64,000 nucleotides of DNA, from positions 1 to 64,000 of the forward strand of contig BJGC01000010.1 in NCBI GenBank assembly GCA_014190235.1, written 5' to 3'. The notes under the pieces were generated by a model. That model made no database searches, was not told where the DNA came from, and saw only the letters and a program-made list of their open reading frames with translations. The position numbers and the translations under genes were made by a program. Shown piece by piece: positions 50,583 through 59,110 of the stretch; within the stretch, counting starts at the first letter, position 1; each line of letters begins with the position of its first letter. Source of the DNA: Actinomycetes bacterium. GTDB taxonomy: Bacteria; Actinomycetota; Acidimicrobiia; Acidimicrobiales; Ilumatobacteraceae.

Positions 50583-52196
50583 ATGACCACAATTCACACG
50601 AATGTTGATGTAACCGCGGCTGGCAGTCGCGCGGCATCTCTTGTGTCTGTCATCGCCGACTGGATCACCACGGCCGACCACAAAAAAATAGGTCGATTAT
50701 TTATTGGCTCGTCACTTGTAGCGGCTGTAGCCACTGCGGTTCTCGCTGCGTTTCTTGGACTCGAACGAATAAGTGCATCTAGTTATTCAATTCTCAACGG
50801 AGACTCCGTCGTGCAACTTTTTGCCGCGTATCAGTTTTCTCTTGTCTATGCCATTGTTGCCCCACTTTTTATTGGACTGGCCATTGCTGTTGTGCCGTTG
50901 CAGTTGGGTTCGCGTTCATTGTCGTATCCGCGTCTGGCCGCGTTTGGCTTTTGGGCGTGGGCGAGTGGCCTGATCATCACACTTGTCGCCATAGGCGCCA
51001 ATGGTGGCCCTGGTGGCGGCAACTCCAACATGGTGGATCTGTATCTCTTGGCACTCGGACTTGTCGCGCTCGGACTTAGCGCAGCATCGGTCAGCATCGC
51101 TGTGACTGTGCTGACATCACGCGCCCCCGGCATGTCGCTCTTACGAACACCAATGTTTAGCTGGTCTGCACTCATGGGTGCGATGGCCACAGTTTTGACA
51201 TTGCCTGTGTTGATCGGAACACTCGCATACCTCTACGTTGACCACACATACGGGCGTTTGGCGTTTGGTGGCAACGTAGATGTCAATAAGTGGATCGGTT
51301 GGTCTTTCAATCAGCCTCAGACTTTTATCTTTGCCGTGATGGCCGTTGGTGTCTTGGCAGAACTGGCTCCGATTGTTGCTGGTGTTCGACAACCGCTTCG
51401 ACCCGTCATGCTGATCGGCATCACACTTGTTTCGACTGCGGCGTTGGGTGCGGCAACACAAAGTACTCACGCGATGTCGTGGACCGGAACAACCTCGGAC
51501 AAAGTTCAAGAATTCATTCCGTTCGCGTTATTTAATCTTCTGCCGATTCTGGGAGTGCTCATCGTGCTAGCGCTCGGCGGACTGGCAGCAAAGGCTGGTC
51601 GAGTGAAGCCCACTGCAAGTTTCGTGTTCGCATTTCTTGGAACCGGAATGATTCTTGTCGGCATGCTTGTTCATGCATTGTCATTGATTGGCCCTGCCGC
51701 ACTGGCCGGAACAGTGGCTCAAGAATCATCAACGCTGTACGTGGTGTACGGAGCAGTCATGGTGGCGCTCGGTGCGATTATGCACTGGGGTCCCAAGTTG
51801 TGGGGTCGACGACTACCCGAAAAAGAAATGTTTGGTCTTGCCGCACTATCGCTGGGGGCGACAGTTTTAAGTTCTTTGCCCTACGTTCTTGCTGGCTTTC
51901 TTGATCAACCAGCCAATGCAGTTGCTGGATGGTCATACGACGTATCTGCACTTTTAAATACAGTCTCAACGATCGGTCATGCGCTGATGTTCATCACCGT
52001 GCTTGGTTTCATTGGCCTCGCATTCAAACATTTCACGACCGGAGCACTTGCTGGTGACGATCCGTGGGATGCCCATTCTTTGGAATGGTCAATTCCGTCG
52101 CCTGCACCTGCTGGCAACTTTGCTGATATTGCAACCGTTGGTTCTGCCGAACCATTACTCGATGTCAAACCCCCACGACAAGGAGTATCGGCATGA
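50583..52196 (+). CDS. Cytochrome c oxidase subunit I paralogue lacking haem/copper ligands
   Basis: A 537-residue, about 12-helix protein clearly homologous to the real subunit I at 55205. Shared landmarks are DHKKIGRLF, PLQLGSRSLSYPRL, RAPGMSLLRTPMFSW, WGPKLWGR and DPWDAHSLEW. Yet the working residues are gone: the low-spin haem His is Tyr83; the CuB His, proton Glu and cross-linked Tyr of HPEVY read Gln244, Gln246 and Phe248; the HH pair reads Thr295-His296; the HFH motif is deleted (LYVVYGAVMVALG); and the D-channel Asp is Ser. It cannot bind the usual cofactors. It heads the oxidase operon and is coupled (ATGA) to a subunit III paralogue. A scaffold, assembly or regulatory role is inferred. 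Confidence 0.85.
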   Translation: MTTIHTNVDVTAAGSRAASLVSVIADWITTADHKKIGRLFIGSSLVAAVATAVLAAFLGLERISASSYSILNGDSVVQLFAAYQFSLVYAIVAPLFIGLAIAVVPLQLGSRSLSYPRLAAFGFWAWASGLIITLVAIGANGGPGGGNSNMVDLYLLALGLVALGLSAASVSIAVTVLTSRAPGMSLLRTPMFSWSALMGAMATVLTLPVLIGTLAYLYVDHTYGRLAFGGNVDVNKWIGWSFNQPQTFIFAVMAVGVLAELAPIVAGVRQPLRPVMLIGITLVSTAALGAATQSTHAMSWTGTTSDKVQEFIPFALFNLLPILGVLIVLALGGLAAKAGRVKPTASFVFAFLGTGMILVGMLVHALSLIGPAALAGTVAQESSTLYVVYGAVMVALGAIMHWGPKLWGRRLPEKEMFGLAALSLGATVLSSLPYVLAGFLDQPANAVAGWSYDVSALLNTVSTIGHALMFITVLGFIGLAFKHFTTGALAGDDPWDAHSLEWSIPSPAPAGNFADIATVGSAEPLLDVKPPRQGVSA

Positions 52197-52798
52197 CACT
52201 GACACTTCCGTCTGCCGTCGCGCCAGCACCAAAACGACAGGCACTTGTTGCCACTGCGGTTGCTAGTGCTGCAATCACCATGCTGATGGCAGGCATGCTC
52301 GGCGTATGGTTGCGTTTTAGAGCCGCCGCCGACACACGCATGTCGTCAGATGGACGAAAAGTTATTAAGGACTGGTTGCCATCCGACATCAAGATTCCAG
52401 AAGTGTCTTCTAACACGATGCTGATTGGATTATTTTTTGGATGCGTCATGGCGCAATGGGCTGTGTACGCAGCGAAGCGCGATGATTCGTCACACCGCTC
52501 CGTCGCGCTAGCGGTGTGCTTGCTGATGGAAGTTGCCATTATTAATGCACAGGTCGCGGTGTATAGCCAGATGAAAATTGGTGTCACTGACGGCGTGTAC
52601 CAGACAATGTTTTACGCAATCACTGGAGTTGTCGTTGTGTTGTTAGCGGTTGGTATGGCGTTCACTTCGGTGACATGGTTTCGATCTGTTGGTGGTCGAG
52701 ATAACGACAGTCACGTAGTGGCTGCTCATGCGTTGTATTGGTATGTCCTCACTGCAGTTTTTTGTGCGGTGTGGTTTGTGGTGTACGTACAGAAGTAG
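52193..52798 (+). CDS. Cytochrome c oxidase subunit III paralogue
   Basis: A 201-residue, five-helix protein with the subunit III fold. Comparison with the genuine subunit III at 57195 aligns QVAVYSQMKIGVTDGVYQTMFYAITG with QVYEFTAFYNEGLGF and SSSFYTLTG, and ALYWYVLTAVFCAVWFVVYV with GLYWHFVDIVWIIIFTLVYL. The conserved Glu of QVYEF is Val123, and the two histidines of TGFHGVHVTVG are replaced (TGVVVVLLAVG). It starts inside the stop of the subunit I paralogue (ATGA), so the two are made together and probably assemble with each other. The function is unknown. Confidence 0.75.
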   Translation: MTLTLPSAVAPAPKRQALVATAVASAAITMLMAGMLGVWLRFRAAADTRMSSDGRKVIKDWLPSDIKIPEVSSNTMLIGLFFGCVMAQWAVYAAKRDDSSHRSVALAVCLLMEVAIINAQVAVYSQMKIGVTDGVYQTMFYAITGVVVVLLAVGMAFTSVTWFRSVGGRDNDSHVVAAHALYWYVLTAVFCAVWFVVYVQK

Positions 52799-52804
52799 GA
52801 CGAC

Positions 52805-53926
52805 ATGTTTACGACAGGATCAAAATATTGCTTCGGCATCGCAGGTCTTGGGTCGTTGGGCGCTGTTGTGTACATGGTCTTGGTGCACCCGTGCGATGTC
52901 GGTGTGCTTGCACTCCTCGGTATTGCGATTGCGATGTCACTTGTTGGTGGTGTTGCTCAGTTCACGGGTGACTTTGACGTTGATTCACCAAATGATGCCC
53001 TCACAGCAAATGCAGTTGCACCCGCAAACAGCATGTGGCCCCTGGTGCTGGCTCTTGGCGTTGTGTTGTTGCTGGTCGGGATGACAACCGATCCAATTAT
53101 TTTTATTTTAGGAATTGTCATCATTATTGCTGCCGGAGTTGAGTGGGCTCTGCAGTCATGGGCAGAGCGTGCGTCAAGCGATTCTGCTTTCAACAGATTT
53201 GTGCGCGAGCGCGCGCTAACTTCACTCGAGTTACCTATTTTTGTCGGTGGCGGTGTGGCAATCATCGCAGTGGCATTTTCGCGAATCATGTTGGCAGTGT
53301 CTCCACATAGTGGAGCAATCTTGTTCATCGTGATAGCCACTGCTGTTCTCATTGTTGGTTTCTTGGTTTCTGTCAAAACAAATATCAAGAAGAGCATGAT
53401 TGCCGCGACGTGTGTGCTTGGAGCGGTCGTGCTATTGGTATCCGGTGGTATTGCCGGATTCAACGGAAATCGCGAAGAGCTTGTGGTCGCTGCAGCAGAG
53501 GATCATTATTCTCACAAGGAATGTGAGGCTGCCGCATCGGAGCACTTCGACAAGAACTCAAATAATGCTGTCAGCATGAAGTCTGGGATATCTGCCACTA
53601 TCCGAGTCAAGGATGGCAAATTGACCGCTCAACTGATTGGCATCGATGCGCAAGTTCAGGCGGTCACGGTGCAACGCTCGAACTTAACCACTATTTTGTT
53701 TCGCAATCTAGATGATGCGCAGTATCGACTTGTTGCCAATCTGGGAACTAAAAAAATCGCTGATACTGGCGTTGAAGAAGCGATCGTAGACTGCACACAA
53801 ATGACCGGAAAAAATCAGACTCAGGCATTGATTCTCAAAATCAGTAAGCCATCGGCGTCCTCGGGTCCGTACACGCTGACCGTTCCAGGTCTTGAAGGCC
53901 AAGAGATTGCAGTGGTAGTGCCGTGA
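52805..53926 (+). CDS. Seven-helix membrane protein with C-terminal degenerate cupredoxin-like domain
   Basis: A 373-residue protein. About seven membrane helices fill residues 8-218; the pair at 78-113 (MWPLVLALGVVLLL, PIIFILGIVIIIAAG) resembles the subunit IV-like pair at the end of the real subunit I. An extracytoplasmic domain (225-373) has a cupredoxin-like ending: ILFRNLDDAQYRLVANLG and SGPYTLTVPGLEGQEIAVVV. In copper proteins the equivalent spots hold His, Cys and His; here they are Gln306/Tyr307, Val360 and about Gln366. Two cysteines (240, 330) may form a disulfide. It may stand in for subunits II and IV of the non-catalytic complex. It overlaps ctaC (GTGA). No confident family assignment. 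Confidence 0.6.
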   Translation: MFTTGSKYCFGIAGLGSLGAVVYMVLVHPCDVGVLALLGIAIAMSLVGGVAQFTGDFDVDSPNDALTANAVAPANSMWPLVLALGVVLLLVGMTTDPIIFILGIVIIIAAGVEWALQSWAERASSDSAFNRFVRERALTSLELPIFVGGGVAIIAVAFSRIMLAVSPHSGAILFIVIATAVLIVGFLVSVKTNIKKSMIAATCVLGAVVLLVSGGIAGFNGNREELVVAAAEDHYSHKECEAAASEHFDKNSNNAVSMKSGISATIRVKDGKLTAQLIGIDAQVQAVTVQRSNLTTILFRNLDDAQYRLVANLGTKKIADTGVEEAIVDCTQMTGKNQTQALILKISKPSASSGPYTLTVPGLEGQEIAVVVP

Positions 53927-55188
53927 GTCACGACAGCACATTGACAGATTCGCAGCAGAACCTGAGTACCTTCAAGAAGATGAATCAAGTAATGCCTCTG
54001 CGCCGAATTGGTTTGGGGCTTGCAGCGAGCAGTGCCATCTTCTTGGCCGGTTGTGCACGAAATGCACCGCAAGACACGTGGCAGCCCAAAGGCGAAAACG
54101 CCGAGAAGATCAACACCTTGCAGTGGATGGTGTTTCCGCTTGCCGGAATCGTCGGAGTTGCGGTCTTTGCGTTGATCGCTTACATTTTGTGGCGTTTTCG
54201 TGACAGAGGTCAGGCGATTCCTCATCAGTCGCACGGAAATCCCGCAGTAGAAATCACGCTAACTATTATTCCAGCACTCATTTTGAGCGTTGTCGGTGTG
54301 TTCACGTTCAAGGGCATTTTCGAGCTAGCGCAAACCAATGACACGCAGATGGTAATCAACGTCACCGGACAACAGTGGTGGTGGGAATATGACTACCCAG
54401 CACAAGTGGTGAACGGGGTCGAGATCACTCAGCCAATCATCACATCTGGTCAACTTGTCATACCCACTGGCACTAAAGTGTTATTGCGCGAGACAAGCCG
54501 CGATGTCATTCACTCGTACTGGATCCCGGCACTCAACGGCAAAAAAGATGCAGTTCCTGGTCGCATCAATCTCTTGCGGATTCAAGCAAACAAACCAGGA
54601 ATTTTTGCTGGTCAGTGCACAGAATTTTGTGGACTATCTCATGCCAACATGCGTATGGAAGCGGTGGCCCTTGGCCCCGAGGACTTTGCGGCATGGATCG
54701 CCAATCAGCAGCGCAACGCCGAATCACCCGCCCAAGCCACCCTTGCTCAGGAAGGCGAGGCAGTTTTTCTTAACCAATGCATTCGTTGTCACCAGGTCAA
54801 TGGACTCAAAAAGGCAGACGGCACGGCGGCCATTGCGGCCCCAGATGAAAACGTATATTCAGGCGCGGTGCCGAACCTCACCCACTTGATGAGTCGCAAC
54901 ACATTCGCTGGGGCAAAGTTTGATCTGCTGACAGCTGATTGTCGCAAGAACGTGTGGTCAGCATCGCCTGATGAATTTGGTTCTGCGTATCTCAAGGGCG
55001 TCACATCTGATTGTCTCAATCAGACCAATCTTCGTGGCTGGTTGCGTAATGCCCCCGCAATGAAACCGATGTACGCCGATCCCACCAAACTTGCAGTATC
55101 TGACGGCAAGTATCGTGGTATGCCTAATCTCGGATTATCCGAGTCCGACATCGACAAACTTGTCGCTTATCTCTCGACACTGAAATAA
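53923..55188 (+). CDS. ctaC: Cytochrome c oxidase subunit II with fused cytochrome c
   Basis: Electron-entry subunit of an aa3/caa3-type oxidase. A lipobox-like FLAGC (Cys44) is followed by two membrane helices (about 68-90 and 110-130). The CuA domain has QQWWWEYDY, HSYWIP (His197) and GQCTEFCGLSHANM (Cys232, Cys236, His240, Met243). A C-terminal cytochrome c domain has CIRCH (286-290) and axial Met400 in RGMPNLGLS, with a long insertion holding an extra Cys pair (Cys340, Cys364). Length is 421 residues. The start is GTG, coupled to the upstream gene. It is the first catalytic subunit of the operon. Confidence 0.95.
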   Translation: MSHDSTLTDSQQNLSTFKKMNQVMPLRRIGLGLAASSAIFLAGCARNAPQDTWQPKGENAEKINTLQWMVFPLAGIVGVAVFALIAYILWRFRDRGQAIPHQSHGNPAVEITLTIIPALILSVVGVFTFKGIFELAQTNDTQMVINVTGQQWWWEYDYPAQVVNGVEITQPIITSGQLVIPTGTKVLLRETSRDVIHSYWIPALNGKKDAVPGRINLLRIQANKPGIFAGQCTEFCGLSHANMRMEAVALGPEDFAAWIANQQRNAESPAQATLAQEGEAVFLNQCIRCHQVNGLKKADGTAAIAAPDENVYSGAVPNLTHLMSRNTFAGAKFDLLTADCRKNVWSASPDEFGSAYLKGVTSDCLNQTNLRGWLRNAPAMKPMYADPTKLAVSDGKYRGMPNLGLSESDIDKLVAYLSTLK

Positions 55189-55204
55189 TCGGAGCACACT
55201 GACT

Positions 55205-57202
55205 ATGGCCATTATCGAACGCCCAGCCCCCACCGCACCTATCTTGTTGCGCGCCCCCGTGACACCATCTCAGTCAATGGGCATTGTGCGTCGTCCTGTG
55301 ACGTCAACGGGCTGGAAATCATGGGTCTTCACTGTTGATCACAAAAAAATCGGCATCATGTATGGAGTCTTTGCGATGTTCTTTTTCATCGTCGGTGGCG
55401 TTGAAGCGCTATTAATCCGTTTGCAACTTGCTGCACCAGACGGCAAAATTCTCAGTGCTGACTTGTACAACCAAATGTTCACGATGCATGCAACCACGAT
55501 GATCTTTTTGTTCGCTATGCCCATGGCGGCAGCATTTGCGAACTACTTTTTGCCGTTGCAGTTAGGCGCGCGTGACGTTGCATTTCCGCGTCTCAACGCA
55601 TTAGGGCTGTGGTTGTTAGTGGCTGGCGGCCTCATCTTAAACTCATCGTGGTTTTTAGGCGGCGCTGCAGATGGTGGTTGGTTTATGTATTCACCAAACT
55701 CCGGACCAGTTTTTTCTCCAAGTAACGGTGTTGACTTCTGGACACTCGGCGTACAGATTGCCGGCTTCGGCTCGCTCATCGGTTCAATCAACTTGATCGT
55801 CACCATTCTCAACATGCGCGCACCGGGCATGACACTCATGAAGATGCCGGTATTTTGCTGGATGATTCTGGTGGTGCAGTTCTTGCTGGTGTTCTCGTTG
55901 CCTGTGATCACCGTTGCACTCGTACTACTCACCTTTCAGCGTTCTTTTGGTGCTACGTTCTTCGATGTTGCGCAAGGAGCAGACCCCTTATTGTGGCAAC
56001 ACTTATTCTGGATCTTCGGGCACCCTGAGGTGTATGTGCTGATCTTGCCGGCCTTTGGGATTATCTCTGAAGTGCTGCCGACGTTTTCTCGAAAGCCACT
56101 TTTCGGGTATCCGTTTGTGGTTTTTTCGGGAGCGTCAATCGGGCTCGTCGGTTTTGGTGTGTGGTCTCACCACATGTTTGCAACTGGTCTCGGTCCAATT
56201 TCAGTTGCAGCGTTCTCAATTGCAACGATGGCAATTGCAATTCCGACTGGTGTAAAAATCTTTAACTGGACGCTCACGATGTGGGGCGGAAAAATCTGGT
56301 ATTCAACGGCAATGAAGTTCGCCATCGGACTCATCGTGCTGTTCACAATCGGTGGCTTGTCGGGCGTTACCCATGCAGTGGCTCCGTCAGATACGCAACA
56401 AACCGACACGTATTACATCGTGGCCCATTTCCACTACGTACTTTTTGGTGGAATGGTATTTGGTCTTTTCTCCGGCTTTTACTACTGGTGGCCCAAGGTG
56501 TTCGGAAAAATGCTCAACGAAAAACTGGGTGGCTGGAATTTTTGGTTAATGGTGATCGGCATGAATATGACCTTTGGACCCATGCACATCTTGGGCCTAC
56601 AAGGTCAACCACGACGCATGTATGTCTGGACCGAAGCCCGCGCTGGTGAGGGGTTCTTCAACTTTGGTTTCTGGAACCGAGTTGCGTCACTCGGTTCTCT
56701 GATTCTGGCCATCGGAATTTTACTCTTCCTAATCAATGTGGTGCACACCACCCGCAAGGGCAAGCCTGCTCCACTCGATCCGTGGGATGCGCGCACACTT
56801 GAGTGGATCACGACGAGTCCCCCCAAAGAGCACAACTTCGATCGCATTCCTGTCGTGCACCATCTGGACGACTTCTTTCATCGCAAGTACCAAGAGGACG
56901 CCACTACTGGCACGATGGTGCAGATCGCTACGGGTGAGCAATTAGTTCGTGATGAAGAAGCAAATGCCGATGCACATATTCATCTGCCGTCTCCGTCGTA
57001 TTGGCCAATTGCGATTGCGATTGGTGTTGGCACCCTTGGCATGGGAGTGGTGTACGGAGTTCCGATCATGATTGTTGGCGTTCTCATCATCCTCGGTTCT
57101 TCTTTTGGATTCGTTCTCGAACCGTCCGTTGCAGACGACATTGATTATGACCCACCGATGTCTGGTGGCCAAGACACGAAAGAGTTGGCACCCCTTGGAT
57201 GA
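55205..57202 (+). CDS. ctaD: Cytochrome c oxidase subunit I (catalytic)
   Basis: Haem-copper oxidase catalytic subunit reducing O2 and pumping protons. All ligands are present: His95 (MHATTM), GHPEVY (His273, Glu275, Tyr277), His322-His323 (WSHHMF), HFH (408-410) and D-channel Asp124 (GARDVAFPR). About 12 core helices are followed by a C-terminal extension (about 565-665) with two extra helices (YWPIAIAIGVGTLGMGV, PIMIVGVLIILGSSFG), like a fused subunit IV, making it 665 residues rather than about 550. It is 16 bp after ctaC and overlaps ctaE by 8 bp. Confidence 0.97.
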   Translation: MAIIERPAPTAPILLRAPVTPSQSMGIVRRPVTSTGWKSWVFTVDHKKIGIMYGVFAMFFFIVGGVEALLIRLQLAAPDGKILSADLYNQMFTMHATTMIFLFAMPMAAAFANYFLPLQLGARDVAFPRLNALGLWLLVAGGLILNSSWFLGGAADGGWFMYSPNSGPVFSPSNGVDFWTLGVQIAGFGSLIGSINLIVTILNMRAPGMTLMKMPVFCWMILVVQFLLVFSLPVITVALVLLTFQRSFGATFFDVAQGADPLLWQHLFWIFGHPEVYVLILPAFGIISEVLPTFSRKPLFGYPFVVFSGASIGLVGFGVWSHHMFATGLGPISVAAFSIATMAIAIPTGVKIFNWTLTMWGGKIWYSTAMKFAIGLIVLFTIGGLSGVTHAVAPSDTQQTDTYYIVAHFHYVLFGGMVFGLFSGFYYWWPKVFGKMLNEKLGGWNFWLMVIGMNMTFGPMHILGLQGQPRRMYVWTEARAGEGFFNFGFWNRVASLGSLILAIGILLFLINVVHTTRKGKPAPLDPWDARTLEWITTSPPKEHNFDRIPVVHHLDDFFHRKYQEDATTGTMVQIATGEQLVRDEEANADAHIHLPSPSYWPIAIAIGVGTLGMGVVYGVPIMIVGVLIILGSSFGFVLEPSVADDIDYDPPMSGGQDTKELAPLG

Positions 57203-57806
57203 TGTAGCAGTTCTTACCAGTCACGAAACTGGGCACGGTCATTCCACGTCCACCGGATTATCTAATAACAAGATGGCGATGTGGCTGTTCTTGGGTTCAG
57301 AGTGCTTGCTTTTTGGCGGCTTAATTTCTACATACATGCTGTATCGCGGCCGAATCACCCAAGGGCCACGACCATCTCAGATTTTTGATATTCCGTTCAC
57401 ATCGGTCAGCAGTTTTGTCTTGCTGATGTCGTCGCTCACCATGGTGTTGGCAGTGACTTCGGCGCAACGAAAAGACAATGTACGCACAAAGTTGTGGCTA
57501 ACAATCACGGCGTTACTTGGAGCCACCTTTGTTGGTGGTCAAGTGTATGAGTTCACTGCTTTCTATAACGAAGGTTTGGGCTTCACGACAAACCTTTTCA
57601 GTTCGAGTTTCTATACTCTCACTGGGTTCCACGGAGTACACGTGACGGTCGGTGTAATTATGCTTTTGTCTCTACGGGGCATTATCAGCAAAGACAAAGA
57701 CACAGGTGATCGCCCAGAAGTTGTCGAGTTAATTGGTCTGTACTGGCACTTTGTTGACATCGTGTGGATCATTATTTTCACCCTCGTGTATCTGATCCCG
57801 GCATAA
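57195..57806 (+). CDS. ctaE: Cytochrome c oxidase subunit III
   Basis: Structural and proton-uptake-supporting subunit. A His-rich start (TSHETGHGHSTSTGLSNN) is followed by five helices: KMAMWLFLGSECLLFGGLIS, SFVLLMSSLTMVLAV, GGQVYEFTAF (conserved Glu), the TGFHGVHVTVG signature and GLYWHFVDIVWIIIF. The start is set at TTG 57195, which overlaps the ctaD stop and gives 203 residues with the expected N-terminus; ATG at 57273 would delete the conserved N-terminal stretch. ctaF follows 12 bp later. Confidence 0.93.
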   Translation: MDDVAVLTSHETGHGHSTSTGLSNNKMAMWLFLGSECLLFGGLISTYMLYRGRITQGPRPSQIFDIPFTSVSSFVLLMSSLTMVLAVTSAQRKDNVRTKLWLTITALLGATFVGGQVYEFTAFYNEGLGFTTNLFSSSFYTLTGFHGVHVTVGVIMLLSLRGIISKDKDTGDRPEVVELIGLYWHFVDIVWIIIFTLVYLIPA

Positions 57807-57818
57807 AGGAGTCTGCTG

Positions 57819-58136
57819 ATGAACGCCACCGCTACTGATACTCACGAGCAGCATGACTCTCATGCACACGGTCTGAGTGATGCAACAGCAATCAAGATCG
57901 CTCTGATCTTGGGGGTAATGACGGCGCTTGAAGTGTCAACCTATTTTGTGGATTTTGGTGCGTTTTTTATGCCAGTCCTGCTGGTGTTGATGGTCGTCAA
58001 GTTTCTGACGGTGGTGAGTTACTTCATGCATCTCAAGTTTGAGCACCAGATGTTCAAACTCTTGTTCTACACCGGCCTCGGACTGGCGTTGTTTGTGTAC
58101 TTCGTGGCATTGGCAACCTTTAAGTTCTTTAGTTAA
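57819..58136 (+). CDS. ctaF: Cytochrome c oxidase subunit IV (caa3/CyoD type)
   Basis: A 105-residue, three-helix subunit. A His-rich N-terminus (THEQHDSHAHG) is followed by ATAIKIALILGVMTALEVSTYF, MPVLLVLMVVKFLTVVSYFMHLKFE and a third helix ending in ATFKFFS. The VKFxxVxxYFMHLKFE motif is the prokaryotic COX4 signature. AAAGGAG lies 7-8 nt before the ATG. It sits between ctaE and ctaG in the oxidase operon. Confidence 0.9.
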   Translation: MNATATDTHEQHDSHAHGLSDATAIKIALILGVMTALEVSTYFVDFGAFFMPVLLVLMVVKFLTVVSYFMHLKFEHQMFKLLFYTGLGLALFVYFVALATFKFFS

Positions 58137-58154
58137 AGCAGCAGCAGTATCGCC

Positions 58155-59084
58155 ATGCTGTTCGCTGGTGCTGGAGTTTCTCTGAACCCAAATCCGTGGC
58201 GTTTTCAACCACACCCCGAAGTGTGGTTGCTGATTGTTTTTCTGATTGCAGCTTTCATCTATGCAGTGAGAGTGATTGGTCCGCGAGTCGCACCTGCTGG
58301 ACATGTCATTAGCCAACGACAGACGCGACTATTTATTCTGATGATTACGCTTCTCTGGCTGGCGACCGATTGGCCAATGCATGATATTGCCGAGGAATAT
58401 CTGTATTCCGTGCACATGGTGCAACACCTCATCTTGTCGTACTTTGTTCCGCCACTTGCTCTGATGTGTGTGCCCGAGTGGATGTTTCGACTACTGATCG
58501 GGACTGGTCGCACCTACCGAGTCGTGCGGTTTGCCACCAAGCCTGTGGCGGCGGGTCTCGCTTTCAATCTCGTAGTGATGATCACTCATATTCCTAAATT
58601 GGTAAATCTCAGCGCGAGCAAAGGCCCGCTGCACTATTCGCTTCACATCTTATTAGTGACAACTGCGCTCATGTTTTGGATGCCCGTGTGTGGGCCACTG
58701 CGCGAATGGCAGATGAAGCCTGGCGGCAAGATGATCTACATGTTCGTGTTGTCGTTTGTGCCAACGATCCCTGCAGGCTGGTTGACGTTTGCCAATGGTT
58801 CGGTATATCGCCACTACGACACGCCGATTCGTGTGTGGGGTATCTCAGTGTTGGGGGATCAGCAGGCGGCGGGTGGAATCATGAAACTTGGAGGCTCGGT
58901 TTTTATCTGGGCGATCATTATCTTTTTGTTCTTCAAACGCTTCATCGGTAATTTTCATGAACAACAGAGTTATCTCCCTGACGACAACATCCCGGACTCA
59001 GAGATTGTTGGTACTGAGGAGCCACTGTTGTACGAAGACGTCACCCGCGCATTTGCCCAAGTTCGACCCGCAAAAGAAGAGTAA
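58155..59084 (+). CDS. ctaG: Cytochrome c oxidase assembly protein, caa3_CtaG family
   Basis: A 309-residue protein with about seven membrane helices, needed for copper insertion in caa3-type oxidases. Conserved features are WPMHDIAEEYLYSVHMVQHLILSYFVPPLAL with its paired histidines, NLVVMITHIPKLVN, LHYSLHILLVTTALMFWMPVCGP and SVLGDQQAAGGIMKLGGS. It is the last gene of the operon, 18 bp after ctaF. It ends before the convergent ABC exporter, with no clear terminator hairpin in the 26-bp gap. Confidence 0.9.
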   Translation: MLFAGAGVSLNPNPWRFQPHPEVWLLIVFLIAAFIYAVRVIGPRVAPAGHVISQRQTRLFILMITLLWLATDWPMHDIAEEYLYSVHMVQHLILSYFVPPLALMCVPEWMFRLLIGTGRTYRVVRFATKPVAAGLAFNLVVMITHIPKLVNLSASKGPLHYSLHILLVTTALMFWMPVCGPLREWQMKPGGKMIYMFVLSFVPTIPAGWLTFANGSVYRHYDTPIRVWGISVLGDQQAAGGIMKLGGSVFIWAIIIFLFFKRFIGNFHEQQSYLPDDNIPDSEIVGTEEPLLYEDVTRAFAQVRPAKEE

Positions 59085-59110
59085 CTCTGGCTTTGTGTGA
59101 TTCTTTTTTG

